Origin: Gallaecimonas xiamenensis 3-C-1
GTDB taxonomy: Bacteria > Pseudomonadota > Gammaproteobacteria > Enterobacterales > Gallaecimonadaceae
Length of the DNA: 64,000 nucleotides
Assembly: GCF_000299915.1 (NCBI RefSeq)
Contig: NZ_AMRI01000007.1
Coordinates: forward strand, 1 to 64,000
Reading direction: 5' to 3'
Part shown: positions 19,082 to 28,358 of the stretch, one piece after another
Numbering within the stretch: the first letter of the stretch is position 1
Layout of the letters: every line of letters begins with the position of its first letter
Notes under the pieces: generated by a model
The model's input: only the letters and a program-made list of their open reading frames with translations
What the model was told of the DNA's origin: nothing
Database searches by the model: none
Made by a program: the position numbers and the translations under genes

Positions 19082-20215
19082 CTATTCCTGGTCGCCCGCC
19101 CCGGGAACCCCAGTCAACCGGCAGAAGCCGGTGCGGGCACCCTCATCGCTGATGAGTTCCTGCATCAGCTCGGGCAGGGTCAGCTTGCTCCAGCGGATGG
19201 CTTGCTCAATGGCATAGGACACGGGGGAATGGGGTTCGGTCTGGCGGAAAAAGTCGGCCAGGCGGCCCAATTGCTTGACCGCCTGCTCGCGGCCCTTGAT
19301 GGCCACCTCTATGGGATCGGCACCGGCCGGCAAGCCGCTGCCAGGCTCGGCGCCCGCTTCGGCGGCGACCTGGCTGTCTTCGGGCTCCACAGCCTGGGCT
19401 TGTTCCCGGGCCTTTTCGATGATCTCCCCGGCATGGAACCAGAGCACGTCACGGCAGCGCCTGAGGGCCTTGGTGATCTGACTGGTGGGCTGGGGTTCCT
19501 GGCTGGCGCTGTCCATGGCGTCGGACAGGCCCTGGAAGCTTTGCTGGGCAAACTCTATCTGGTCGGCAAGGGCCACCAGCTCGCTGGCGGGCATCTCCCT
19601 GACGGTTTGGGCTATTTGCTCGAAAGACGCGGCGCCCCCTCTGATCTTCTGCTCGGCCTTGTCTTTATCCAGGCGGTTGATTTCCGCTGCCTGCTCGCAA
19701 TGCCAGGTGGCAAAGGGACCATAGGTTTGGCCCATAAACAGGGGAATAGACAACATGGGTTGCAGCAGGGTGCCTTCGGCATCCAGGCCGTTAAGGCCCA
19801 CCAGAGGCGCCAGCCGGGTAGCCGCACCGTCTTCGTCGGGCAGGGGATAGAGCTGGTCCCAATGGGATTCGATAAGGCGTGTGGCAAGGACAAAGCCTTC
19901 CCCCAGGCCCAAGAAGCCGTATTCGCGGCACCAGGCTTCGATAAGCCAGGCCACCAGCTCAAGATCCTTGGAGCTGGTCTGCAGGATCTCCGGCAAGGCG
20001 CGGGACAGCTCCCGCCACTGGCTGGGGGGCTGGTAATCATCGTCCAGCACCGCCTGGCGTTCCAAGGCTCGGGCCTGGCTGCGCACGTCTTTAAAGGTGA
20101 AATAAGGGGAAGCCGGAGACACATCCTCACGGGTATCGAGACCGCAAGGATTGTCATCGGAAATGGGCGCCAGAACGGCGTCAAGATCAAAGAGAGAAAC
20201 GACTATTTCGCTCAC
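19082..20215 (-). CDS. tssA: T6SS protein TssA (ImpA)
   Basis: This 377-residue protein carries an N-terminal ImpA_N domain (about 10-130, with the P-I-S-D-D-N-P-C-G-L-D motif), a variable helical middle with an acidic Pro/Ala-rich linker (about 260-300), and a short C-terminal domain (P-H-S-P-V-S-Y-A-I-E-Q-A-I-R-W), as in the TssA1 type that attaches to the baseplate. It starts 30 bases after pppA without an obvious separate promoter. Confidence 0.93.
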   Translation of the reverse strand: MSEIVVSLFDLDAVLAPISDDNPCGLDTREDVSPASPYFTFKDVRSQARALERQAVLDDDYQPPSQWRELSRALPEILQTSSKDLELVAWLIEAWCREYGFLGLGEGFVLATRLIESHWDQLYPLPDEDGAATRLAPLVGLNGLDAEGTLLQPMLSIPLFMGQTYGPFATWHCEQAAEINRLDKDKAEQKIRGGAASFEQIAQTVREMPASELVALADQIEFAQQSFQGLSDAMDSASQEPQPTSQITKALRRCRDVLWFHAGEIIEKAREQAQAVEPEDSQVAAEAGAEPGSGLPAGADPIEVAIKGREQAVKQLGRLADFFRQTEPHSPVSYAIEQAIRWSKLTLPELMQELISDEGARTGFCRLTGVPGAGDQE

Positions 20216-20244
20216 AAGCTATCCCTAGCATTTAAATCCAACGG

Positions 20245-21027
20245 CTAGCGAGAATAAATGGGGATGGTTACATCATCACCGTTCTCACCAGAAAATCCAG
20301 CATAGCAATCCAGCTCTGCCTTCACAAGAATACAGGTTATATTATCTTTTGATTTTTTAACCAAAGCTGAATGCATTATGGCGCGACCAGCGTCTTCCAA
20401 TTCACCGACAGACAAAAAGGCATTTAGCTCTTCCTGATTAAATTCCTTGCTAATTCCGTCACTGCAAATCAGAAATATATCCCCTTCCTTCACCTCGCCA
20501 CTCAGGTAGTCCGGGCGCAGTTCGTCGTCAACACCAACAGCCCTGGTGATCACGTGAGACAAGGGATGGGACTCGGCCTCGGCCTCATCAAGCAGACCTT
20601 GCTCAACCATTTCAGCCACTTGCGAATGGTCTTTGGACAATTGCCGAATACGGCCCTCCCTCGCTAAATAGCAGCGGCTGTCCCCCACCCAAAAAAGGTG
20701 AAATTGCCGGCCCTGCATCATTAACGCAACCACCGTCGAACCAACTGTTTGATCATCAAGGAAACGGATGCCGTAATCGCGGATTTTTTGATTTGAAAGC
20801 AACAAGGCACTTTCTAAATCATTTACAGAAAATTTGCCTGAATCCTTTTTTCTTATTTCACTGTCAACAGTGTCACAAATTAACTGACTGGCCACGTCAC
20901 CGGCTTGGTATCCCCCCATGCCGTCTGCCACCACCCAAATTCCCCTGTCCCCTACATCCAGGTAGGCATCTTCGTTATGGTTCCGGGTGCCGCCCCTGTG
21001 GGTAAAGCCGGAAGAAAGGTATCGCAT
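20245..21027 (-). CDS. pppA: T6SS PP2C-type phosphatase PppA
   Basis: This 260-residue protein phosphatase reverses PpkA phosphorylation of the FHA scaffold. The metal-binding PP2C motifs are all visible: RNHNEDAY, VADGMGG, GSTVVAL, WVGDSRCYL, HVITRAVG, CSDGISKE and a final KDNITCILV. It is a single catalytic domain with no membrane segment, in contrast to systems where PppA is fused to TagF or PpkA. The gene is visibly more AT-rich than tssA and tagF on its two sides, which suggests a separate history or relaxed codon use. Confidence 0.95.
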   Translation of the reverse strand: MRYLSSGFTHRGGTRNHNEDAYLDVGDRGIWVVADGMGGYQAGDVASQLICDTVDSEIRKKDSGKFSVNDLESALLLSNQKIRDYGIRFLDDQTVGSTVVALMMQGRQFHLFWVGDSRCYLAREGRIRQLSKDHSQVAEMVEQGLLDEAEAESHPLSHVITRAVGVDDELRPDYLSGEVKEGDIFLICSDGISKEFNQEELNAFLSVGELEDAGRAIMHSALVKKSKDNITCILVKAELDCYAGFSGENGDDVTIPIYSR

Positions 21028-21031
21028 CGGG

Positions 21032-21703
21032 TTATTGCTCCATCAAAGTTGCGGTTTGCCATCCTTGTTCCTGCCACTGCCCGGCCAGCAGGGCTGCGAA
21101 CTGCCCAACCTGGGGCAGGCCCCGGGTGGATAACCAGCAGGGCTCCACAAAAGCCGAGCCCTGGGTCCACCACAGGGTGCGCTCCTCTTCCCGGTTCAAC
21201 AGGGCCGCCAGCAGGTGTTTTTCCTGGGCACCAGCCGGTATGACCAGGTTGCCTTCTTCGGCGGGCAGGCGCAGCCGCCCCGGGGCCGGGGCTGGCGGCT
21301 TGATCTCGGCCAGGCCCTGTTGCCAGGCCGCCTCGTCCCAATGGTCGTCCAATACCGCCAGTACTTTCTCTTCCATCAGGCTGGCCCACTGGGGGTCACG
21401 CCAGGCGTCCAGGGCGCGGCCCTGGTACTGGCCTATCACCATAAAGGGGAAGTGGCGCCCTACCCTGTCCACCGACGGGATCAGGGTGCCCACCAACCCC
21501 GTCTCGGACAGGGTGTCGGGGCTGGCGGCAAAGTGCCAGATGGGCGCCGTCAGGTAGGCGTCCAGCCAGTTGTCACCCAACTGCTCGCGGCTGACCGCCA
21601 GGCCCGCCTGGCACCATTCGAAGAACAGATCCCGAATGGCCGGCGCCAATTGGTGGCAGATGAAATCCCCTCTATTGGGCACCTTGCCGAAATATCCCCA
21701 CAT
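21032..21703 (-). CDS. tagF: T6SS accessory repressor TagF (ImpM)
   Basis: This 223-residue protein opens with the family signature GYFGKVPNRGDFI and has the GTLIPSVDRVGRHFPF motif at about 80-95. In Pseudomonas and Agrobacterium, TagF represses firing by binding the FHA protein after translation. It sits 4 bases before pppA and 9 after tssM. Together with pppA, ppkA and tagH it makes up the control module of this locus. Confidence 0.94.
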   Translation of the reverse strand: MWGYFGKVPNRGDFICHQLAPAIRDLFFEWCQAGLAVSREQLGDNWLDAYLTAPIWHFAASPDTLSETGLVGTLIPSVDRVGRHFPFMVIGQYQGRALDAWRDPQWASLMEEKVLAVLDDHWDEAAWQQGLAEIKPPAPAPGRLRLPAEEGNLVIPAGAQEKHLLAALLNREEERTLWWTQGSAFVEPCWLSTRGLPQVGQFAALLAGQWQEQGWQTATLMEQ

Positions 21704-21712
21704 CAGTACGTC

Positions 21713-24700
21713 CTACAAGGTTCTGGGCAGCTGGAAACCTTCCAGCATGCTGGTGTTGAAGGGGTGCTTGACCGAGTTGGTCACCAGTTCCAACTTGGCC
21801 TGGTACTCCCCGAGGCTGATCTCCACCAATTCGTGTCTGTCCTGGGTGGACAGGCGCGCCGACTCCTGCAACAGCCGGAAGATGGCCCAGGGCCCCTGGT
21901 AGCTCACCGCCAGGGGTGAGGACTTACCGGTGGGGGTGAACACCACCCGGGTCATCTGGGCACCGGTGCGCTCCGGCCAATTGAAGCTGATAAAGCGCGG
22001 CGGATCGTGGCGGTAGATCAGATCCTGGCCGTCGATCTCCAGCATGAACTGGCTGACCCTTGAGTCCAGGAACACCGGCTTGAGGCTAAAGCCAAGGCGC
22101 GGCTGGGCAGAACCCCGTTCGAAGAACACTTCGCGGATCTGCTGGGCGTTCTCGAACAGCTTGAGGCTGCTCTGGCTGATACCGATGTCCTTGGTCAGGG
22201 TCCAGGGGCTGCGCTGGGTATCCACATAGGGCTTGAGCTGCTCGTTAAAGAAGCTGTCCAGGGTGCCGCCGTAGCCGAAGAAGGAGGCAAAGTCCTGCAG
22301 GGCCACTTCCGAGTCGGCCTGGCGTCTGAAGGGATACTTGCCGGCGATGGCACTGCGGTAATCCCGGTAAACGCTGGAGCGCCAAATTTCGTTCAAGGAC
22401 CGGCTGACCGACTGGCGCACCACCTTGCGGGCGTCGACGATAAAGTCGCCCATCAGGCTGTCGAGCTGCTCGGTCTCGGAGTCGGCCAGGGCCGAATAGA
22501 AGTCCTTGAGGGCGTCGTCGAACTGGCCACGGTTGACGGTGGCAATGGCGTGGGGCCGGGACAGGCCGCCCTGCTCCTCGAAGTAGCGGGCCGCCACTTT
22601 GATGTCCCCCTGCATCCGCGCCACCATCTCGTCGTTGACGGCGTTCAGGCGCTTGAAGGCCAGCTCTACAGGGGTTTCCTGGGGCGCTTCTTCGGCGAGG
22701 GTAGAGGCCACCAGGCCGGACAGTTGGCGCTTACGCTCGGACAGGCGGGCATTGGCCAGGGTTTTGGCCTGGTCCGCTACCTCGTCGAGCTTGCCGGGCT
22801 CCTTGGGTTCGGTCAGGGCAGTGTTCTTCTTCACTGCGTCCAGCAACCTGGCTACCGGGGCTTCGGGGCCGGAGATCAGGTTGGCGATACGGGCACCGTC
22901 CCTGGCGTTGTCGAAGGGTTTGATACGCAGATCGTTGAGGAACTCTTCCCAAACGTAGACGTAGTCGCGGAAGTAACGGTCTGCTACCCCGGCCTTGATG
23001 GCGCCCTCGTCCAGGTTCCTAAAGTCGTTGTCCTCTTCGCCGTAGACCCAGGAGTCTTCCACCAGGCGTTTGACGATCTTGTCCTTCTCGGGCAGGAACA
23101 CGCCGGTGTAGCCGTTGCGGGTATAGAGGCCGGGAATACCCAGGCCAAGTTCGGTGCCGGAGCGGCGTTCAAAGACGCCGTCGGCCACCGAGCCCAATAT
23201 CAGCGGCAGGCGGAAGTCCGGCAGGCGCGACGCCTGGGCGTCGAGCTTCATGCGGTGATAGGCCCGCTCGGCAAGGGGCATGGCGGTCAGTTCCGCCTGG
23301 GCGTTGGCAATCAGCTCCATGTCCACCGGCAGCGCCTGGCCCAGGGCCAGCAGGCGGCCCAGGTGGCGGTTCAGGGATTGGCGGCTGGGGCCGTTGACCT
23401 CGCCGGGCAGCTGGCGCTCGAGCATCAGTTCAAACCAGGCCTGTACCTGGTCTACGTCCAGGTGCTTGCGGTCGTGGAGCATCAGGTAGGTCTTGAGGGT
23501 CTCGTAGAGGTACTCGAGGTTATCCAGGTTGGACCCTATCTCACTCTCGAGACTGCTGGTCAGGGCCTTACCCAGGCGTGCCTGCAGCAGGCGGCCATAG
23601 GCCCCTTCGGCAGCCTGGCCCAGCATGTCCCCTTGGAACAGGCCCAGTTGCTGGGGGCCACCGTCTGGCATGGGGCGCCCTTCCACCCCCGGCATGGAGG
23701 ACACGGCGGTCAGCAGTTCATTCAGGCGCACCCAGTCCAGTTCCTGCTCTTCCAAGGTCGGTTGCAGGTCGGTGAGGGTGCCTTGATAGCGGGTCACCAG
23801 GTCGCTGTTCCATTGGTAGGACAGGTACCAGCTGACCCCCAGGGCCAGGGTACAGACCGCAGCCGCCGCCAGGGCAGCCCGGCGCAGCCAGACGAAGCGT
23901 TTCTCGTGGGCCAGATCGGTGCTAGCCAGATTGTGCTCGGAGAAGATGATGTCTTCAAAGAGTCGGTGCAGGAAGAAGCCGTCCCGGGTCTTGGCCGAGG
24001 CCGGCGCCGCCTGGGCCTTGACCTTGAACTGGCTGTCCACCAGTTGCGACACCTTGTCCTTGGCCTGGCCGCCCTGCTCGGAGGACACCAGGTAAATGCC
24101 CCGCAGCAGCGGCACCTCTTCATAGGCAGAGGGGAAGAACACTTCCTTGAGCATGTCCCACAGGGGCGCCTGCAACAACGCCAGCTGCTTGGAGAACTGG
24201 TAGATGCGGCGCTGGGCGTTGGGGTTGCGCTCCTGCTGGAGCCGGTGCAGGGCAAATTGGTCGACCCGGGTCAACAGGGCACTGAACTCTTCCTCAAAAA
24301 CCCCGGGCAGGCTTTTGGGGTCCCGCACCGAAGGCAGGGAGAAGGTCATGCCGAACACCTCTTCCCGCTCCTTTTCCGACAGCTGTGCGAAGATGTCGTT
24401 AAAGCCTTCCAGCAGGTCGAACTTGGTCAGCAACAGGTAGACCGGGAACACCAGGCCCAGGCGGTTTTTCAGCTCCTGCACCCGTTGCTTGAGGGCACGG
24501 GCATGGAGCAGCCGCTCGGTGGGGGTCTGTTCCAGCAGGTCGGCCACGCTCACCGACAACAGCACGCCGTTAATGGGGCGGCGCGGCCGGTTTTTCTTTA
24601 AAAGACCCAAGAAGGAGTTCCAGCCCCGGGCATCGCGCTTGTCGGCGCTGTCCTGGGTGGTGTAGCGGCCAGCGGTGTCGATAAGCACCGCCTTGTTGGT

Positions 24701-25231
24701 GAACCACCAGTCGCAGTGGCGGGTGCCCCCCACCCCTTTGACGGCGTCTATGCCCATCTGCTCCTTGAGGGGGAACTCCAGGCCGGACGACAACAAGGCG
24801 GTGGACTTACCGCAACCCGGGGCACCGATGATCATGTACCAGGGCAGCTCGTAGACGGAACGGAAACGCCCCGGCTTCCACTTTTTCACCAGGGCCAGGG
24901 CCTCGCGCATCCGCTCGCGCAGGGTTTCCACCTCTTCCTTGAGCAGATCGTCGTCGGTATTGGCGCTGGTCAGCATTTCGTTGACCACCTGCTCGTTGGC
25001 TCGCTTCTCGCGCTTGATACGCAGCAGGTAGATGCCGGCCCAAAGCAGGGCCAGCACCAGCAGGAAGATGACCCTGGCCGCTACCGAGGCCAGGGGTTCC
25101 CAGCCGGCAATGGCCAGCAGGGGGCCGCCAAACCAGATCAACAGGGCAAGGGCCAAGGCCCCCAGCACCATAACGGTGTAGCGGGAACTGAGTATCGCTC
25201 CAAGGCGACGCATCCATGTCATGCCTTTCAT
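21713..25231 (-). CDS. tssM: T6SS inner-membrane complex protein TssM (IcmF/ImpL)
   Basis: This 1172-residue protein has two N-terminal membrane helices (about 18-42 and 50-70), a cytoplasmic NTPase domain with an intact Walker A GAPGCGKS at 136-143, and a third helix near residue 450. A large periplasmic region carries the IcmF-related and DUF1215-type C-terminal domains that contact TssJ. Its length is typical. An intact Walker A is kept, although some TssM proteins have lost it. Confidence 0.97.
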   Translation of the reverse strand: MKGMTWMRRLGAILSSRYTVMVLGALALALLIWFGGPLLAIAGWEPLASVAARVIFLLVLALLWAGIYLLRIKREKRANEQVVNEMLTSANTDDDLLKEEVETLRERMREALALVKKWKPGRFRSVYELPWYMIIGAPGCGKSTALLSSGLEFPLKEQMGIDAVKGVGGTRHCDWWFTNKAVLIDTAGRYTTQDSADKRDARGWNSFLGLLKKNRPRRPINGVLLSVSVADLLEQTPTERLLHARALKQRVQELKNRLGLVFPVYLLLTKFDLLEGFNDIFAQLSEKEREEVFGMTFSLPSVRDPKSLPGVFEEEFSALLTRVDQFALHRLQQERNPNAQRRIYQFSKQLALLQAPLWDMLKEVFFPSAYEEVPLLRGIYLVSSEQGGQAKDKVSQLVDSQFKVKAQAAPASAKTRDGFFLHRLFEDIIFSEHNLASTDLAHEKRFVWLRRAALAAAAVCTLALGVSWYLSYQWNSDLVTRYQGTLTDLQPTLEEQELDWVRLNELLTAVSSMPGVEGRPMPDGGPQQLGLFQGDMLGQAAEGAYGRLLQARLGKALTSSLESEIGSNLDNLEYLYETLKTYLMLHDRKHLDVDQVQAWFELMLERQLPGEVNGPSRQSLNRHLGRLLALGQALPVDMELIANAQAELTAMPLAERAYHRMKLDAQASRLPDFRLPLILGSVADGVFERRSGTELGLGIPGLYTRNGYTGVFLPEKDKIVKRLVEDSWVYGEEDNDFRNLDEGAIKAGVADRYFRDYVYVWEEFLNDLRIKPFDNARDGARIANLISGPEAPVARLLDAVKKNTALTEPKEPGKLDEVADQAKTLANARLSERKRQLSGLVASTLAEEAPQETPVELAFKRLNAVNDEMVARMQGDIKVAARYFEEQGGLSRPHAIATVNRGQFDDALKDFYSALADSETEQLDSLMGDFIVDARKVVRQSVSRSLNEIWRSSVYRDYRSAIAGKYPFRRQADSEVALQDFASFFGYGGTLDSFFNEQLKPYVDTQRSPWTLTKDIGISQSSLKLFENAQQIREVFFERGSAQPRLGFSLKPVFLDSRVSQFMLEIDGQDLIYRHDPPRFISFNWPERTGAQMTRVVFTPTGKSSPLAVSYQGPWAIFRLLQESARLSTQDRHELVEISLGEYQAKLELVTNSVKHPFNTSMLEGFQLPRTL

Positions 25232-25241
25232 CCTCTTAGCC

Positions 25242-26537
25242 TCAGGGGATCAAATCGATTTCTACCCGGCGGTTGCGGGCGCGGTTGTCGGCGCTGTCGT
25301 TGGGGAACAGGGGTTCGGCCTCGCCCCGGCCTTCAGGCCAGAGCCGCCCACCCAGCTTGCCGCCCGCCGCCAGCACATTGGCCACGGCATTGGCTCGGGC
25401 CAAAGACAGGTGCCAGTTAGACGGGTACTTGGTGGTGAAAATAGGTTGGTCGTCGGTATGGCCGGTAATGAGAATGCGGCCGTTGGTGGACTCCAGGGCC
25501 CGGGCAATCTTGCTCAGCACCGGTGACATGTCTTCGCGCACTGTGGCCGAGCCGGACGCAAACAGCGCCTCGTTGCCGATACGCAGGCGGATACGGTCAC
25601 TGAGGTAGACCATCTCCAGCAGACCCTTGTCGATTTCGGTCTGCAGGATCTGGCGCAAGTAACGGGCGTCGGCCGAATCGCTGAGATCCCCCTCCCCTTC
25701 CACCGGCGGCGGTGCCACCGCCACCCGGGCCAGATCCAAAAACACCGGCTGGGCCCTTTGGTTGAGGTTGTAGGCCAGGGTCATGTAGCCCAGCAGCAAC
25801 ACCACACCACAAAGGGCAAAGACCACCCACAGGGGAAAGCGCTGGGTCAGTTCGTCGCCAGGCACCAGCTTTTGCTGCCAGTCTCGCTCGAAGGGCGTGG
25901 CATAGCGGCCCTTGTCGGCGCAGACCTGCTGATAGATACGGTCTTTGAGGCCATCCAAGGCTTCCTGCCCCAGGTTCTCGACCCGGTATTTGCCTTTGAA
26001 GCCCAGGCTCAGGCAAAGGAACTGCAGGGTCAGCAGCGCCACGTCGTTGGTACGCTGAGCCTTTTCCACCAGTTCAAAAAAGTGCACCCCGGCCAGGGTC
26101 TCGGAGTGGAACTCCGACAACAAGGAGCTGGCCGCCCATTGGCCGGAGCCGCCCCAGGGACTATTGAGTACCAGTTCGTCCAGCAGGGCGCACAGGCAGT
26201 AAGACGCCATATTGATGCTGTCCTGGGGGATCTGGTGGCCTTGCAGGGCGCGCTGGTAATCCCGTACCAGGTCCATGCACTGGCGCTTGAGGGTACTGAT
26301 GTCGTCGACGGCACTGGCCTGGCCCAGACGATCGGCCAGGGACAGCAACTTGGAGGCCTCGTCACTCAACACATCCAGATGGGTGCCGGGCAGCCGGAAG
26401 CGGCCACGCTGGAAGTCGTCGTTGACTACCGCAAATGCTGTCTTGTCGTCATTGCCCGCCGGCGGCGTGGCCGGGCGGGGCTGTGCCTGCCTGGCCCCGG
26501 GGCGGGGTTTGATGATAGTGCTGTCTTTCATACTCAC
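25242..26537 (-). CDS. tssL: T6SS inner-membrane protein TssL with OmpA-like peptidoglycan-binding domain
   Basis: The 431-residue protein has a cytoplasmic DotU/TssL domain (about 45-230, with the C-A-L-L-D-E motif and a SLLSEFH segment), a single membrane helix (236-256) and a periplasmic OmpA-like domain (about 310-431; ITGHTDDQPI, then SLARANAV and the final NRRVEI). The OmpA domain should anchor the membrane complex to peptidoglycan, replacing a separate TagL or TagP. It lies 10 bases before tssM. Confidence 0.96.
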   Translation of the reverse strand: MSMKDSTIIKPRPGARQAQPRPATPPAGNDDKTAFAVVNDDFQRGRFRLPGTHLDVLSDEASKLLSLADRLGQASAVDDISTLKRQCMDLVRDYQRALQGHQIPQDSINMASYCLCALLDELVLNSPWGGSGQWAASSLLSEFHSETLAGVHFFELVEKAQRTNDVALLTLQFLCLSLGFKGKYRVENLGQEALDGLKDRIYQQVCADKGRYATPFERDWQQKLVPGDELTQRFPLWVVFALCGVVLLLGYMTLAYNLNQRAQPVFLDLARVAVAPPPVEGEGDLSDSADARYLRQILQTEIDKGLLEMVYLSDRIRLRIGNEALFASGSATVREDMSPVLSKIARALESTNGRILITGHTDDQPIFTTKYPSNWHLSLARANAVANVLAAGGKLGGRLWPEGRGEAEPLFPNDSADNRARNRRVEIDLIP

Positions 26538-26555
26538 GTCCCTGTGGGTGTTGGT

Positions 26556-27878
26556 TTACTGCCTGATGGCCCAAAGCTCCAAGGCCAGGCTGGGGAAGTT
26601 ACCCGACACATGCAGCGCCAGGCCCCCGCTCTGCTTGAGCTGTGCCCAGCGTTCGGACTGGCTGTCGAGCAGGAAGTAATGGTAACCGGCGTGATAGGGG
26701 ATCTGCCGTGGTGCCACCGGCAGGGCGCTGACGCCGATACCGGGCAGGTGGTTGTTGACCAGATCCCGGATGTGCTCCACCGGCCCCAGCTTGATCTGGG
26801 TGGGCAGGCGGCGGCGGATATCTTCGGTGGTGAGATCGGCCTTGACCGCCAGTACCAGCTGAGCGCTGCTGAGCATGGACTTGTCGGTAAGCGGCGCCAC
26901 CTTGATGCCGAACTGGGCTTCTTCCAGTTTCAGCGCCACGGCAGTCTGCTCCAGCACGGTGGACAGAGACTGGCTCAGCACCGCCATCAGGTCGCCGAAG
27001 GTCTCGGTGAGGCGGTCATGCTGGTAGCCAGGCAGGGCAGGCGGGCGCTTCTCGGCACGGGTAAAGGTGGCCATTTCCCCAGCCAGGGTCACCAGCAGGC
27101 TGTAGAGGCGCTCAGGATGGACCTGGGGGCTGTCCTTGAGGTGCTCAAGGTTGGGTTGCCAGCGGTTTAGGGCTTGCAACATCAGCACGTCCAACATGGT
27201 GGTGGCCTGCTCGGCCCCACGCTGCATCCGCACCGCCAGGGCCTGGGCCCGCTGCTTGACCATGGCCAGCACTTCCCTGAGCAGGGAGGCAAGCGGGGTG
27301 ATGGTGTTGATATCCAGGCAAGGAGCCATGTAGCTGCGGTCCAGCTTCACTTCCTTTTCGTTGATCACTTCGACGATGCGCGCCACCGGCAAGGTGGCAA
27401 AGCCGGCCATATCTTCCCGCTCCAGCTTGAGACTGGGATTGAGGTAGGCAAGACTCAGGGCTTCTTCGTCGCCGTCGTCCAAGGACTCGTCCAGCACGTT
27501 GGTATCGCGCATCACGAAGCGGCCGATATGGTGGGAGTCGGAAGCGACGATATTGGCACCGGCCAGTTTTTCCAGGGGAATGGCCAGGTAGACCAGCTCG
27601 TCACGGGCATCGGCCGGCACCTCCAGCAGCAGATCGTCCTGCTGGTCGAACTCGAAAGGCAGGCCGTCCGGGAACAGGCCAGCCCCCTTGACCACGCTGA
27701 CCTGCCCCAAGGGCAGGGCTTGTTCGTCCAGGCTCAGCAGGTTAAAGCCGTAGCCAAAGGGGTGCAGCCTGCTATGACGCAGCCTGGCGGCGTGGTAGTG
27801 AAATCTGTCCTGCTGCTGAAAATGCTGAGGCCGGAGCAGCATACCCTCCGACCAGGCGACTTTTGCCAAACGTTCCAT
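26556..27878 (-). CDS. tssK: T6SS baseplate-membrane linker TssK (ImpJ)
   Basis: This 440-residue trimeric adaptor joins the baseplate to the TssJLM complex. It starts with the family hallmark V-x-W-S-E-G-M-L-L-R-P-Q-H-F-Q-Q-Q-D-R and keeps the LHVSGNFP-type ending around residue 425. Length is normal. It is 11 bases after tssJ and 18 before tssL. Confidence 0.96.
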   Translation of the reverse strand: MERLAKVAWSEGMLLRPQHFQQQDRFHYHAARLRHSRLHPFGYGFNLLSLDEQALPLGQVSVVKGAGLFPDGLPFEFDQQDDLLLEVPADARDELVYLAIPLEKLAGANIVASDSHHIGRFVMRDTNVLDESLDDGDEEALSLAYLNPSLKLEREDMAGFATLPVARIVEVINEKEVKLDRSYMAPCLDINTITPLASLLREVLAMVKQRAQALAVRMQRGAEQATTMLDVLMLQALNRWQPNLEHLKDSPQVHPERLYSLLVTLAGEMATFTRAEKRPPALPGYQHDRLTETFGDLMAVLSQSLSTVLEQTAVALKLEEAQFGIKVAPLTDKSMLSSAQLVLAVKADLTTEDIRRRLPTQIKLGPVEHIRDLVNNHLPGIGVSALPVAPRQIPYHAGYHYFLLDSQSERWAQLKQSGGLALHVSGNFPSLALELWAIRQ

Positions 27879-27889
27879 GTTGCCTCTCG

Positions 27890-28354
27890 TTAGCCTTTTG
27901 AACTGACGGCCAAAGCGTCCAGCTTCAGGTCGATGTCTTTATAGCCGGTGGGGTCGGCGTCCAGCACCAGCCGCCACTGGGCGTTTTCGATGTCCCGGTA
28001 GGCCACCACCACGCCGATATAGCGGGTCTGGCCGTGCAGGCGCAGCTTGATCTCACGCTTTTCACCGGGCTGGAGTTCATAGTCCTCCACCTTGACCAGT
28101 TCCTGGCCCAGGGTGCCGGCGGCGTCGCCGTAGAGGTTGAAGAAGTCGCTGGCATCAAAGGCGCTGCGGCCGTTGAGCTCGAATACCTTCACCACCACCG
28201 GTGAAGGCCGGCCTGTGTAGTCGGGATTAAGGTTGCTGACCGCCGTGATGTCGAGGTCGGTGCTGGGCTCGTAAACGGCATTGGCCACCACGCACCCGGA
28301 CAAGGCCAGGATCAGGGCAGAGACAAAAATGGGACGCAGCCACTTGGCGTACAT
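27890..28354 (-). CDS. tssJ: T6SS outer-membrane lipoprotein TssJ (SciN)
   Basis: This 154-residue lipoprotein has a signal peptide with lipobox LSGC; Cys21 is the lipidated residue. The mature part is the small beta-sandwich of TssJ, including the N-P-D-Y-T-G-R-P-S-P-V-V-V segment and the DFFNLYGD loop that contacts TssM. It lies 4 bases after tagH. Confidence 0.94.
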   Translation of the reverse strand: MYAKWLRPIFVSALILALSGCVVANAVYEPSTDLDITAVSNLNPDYTGRPSPVVVKVFELNGRSAFDASDFFNLYGDAAGTLGQELVKVEDYELQPGEKREIKLRLHGQTRYIGVVVAYRDIENAQWRLVLDADPTGYKDIDLKLDALAVSSKG

Positions 28355-28358
28355 CGGA

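Noticed and set aside
22550..24601. 683-codon plus-strand frame over tssM
   Set aside because: It is antisense to tssM and has no motif or ribosome-binding site.
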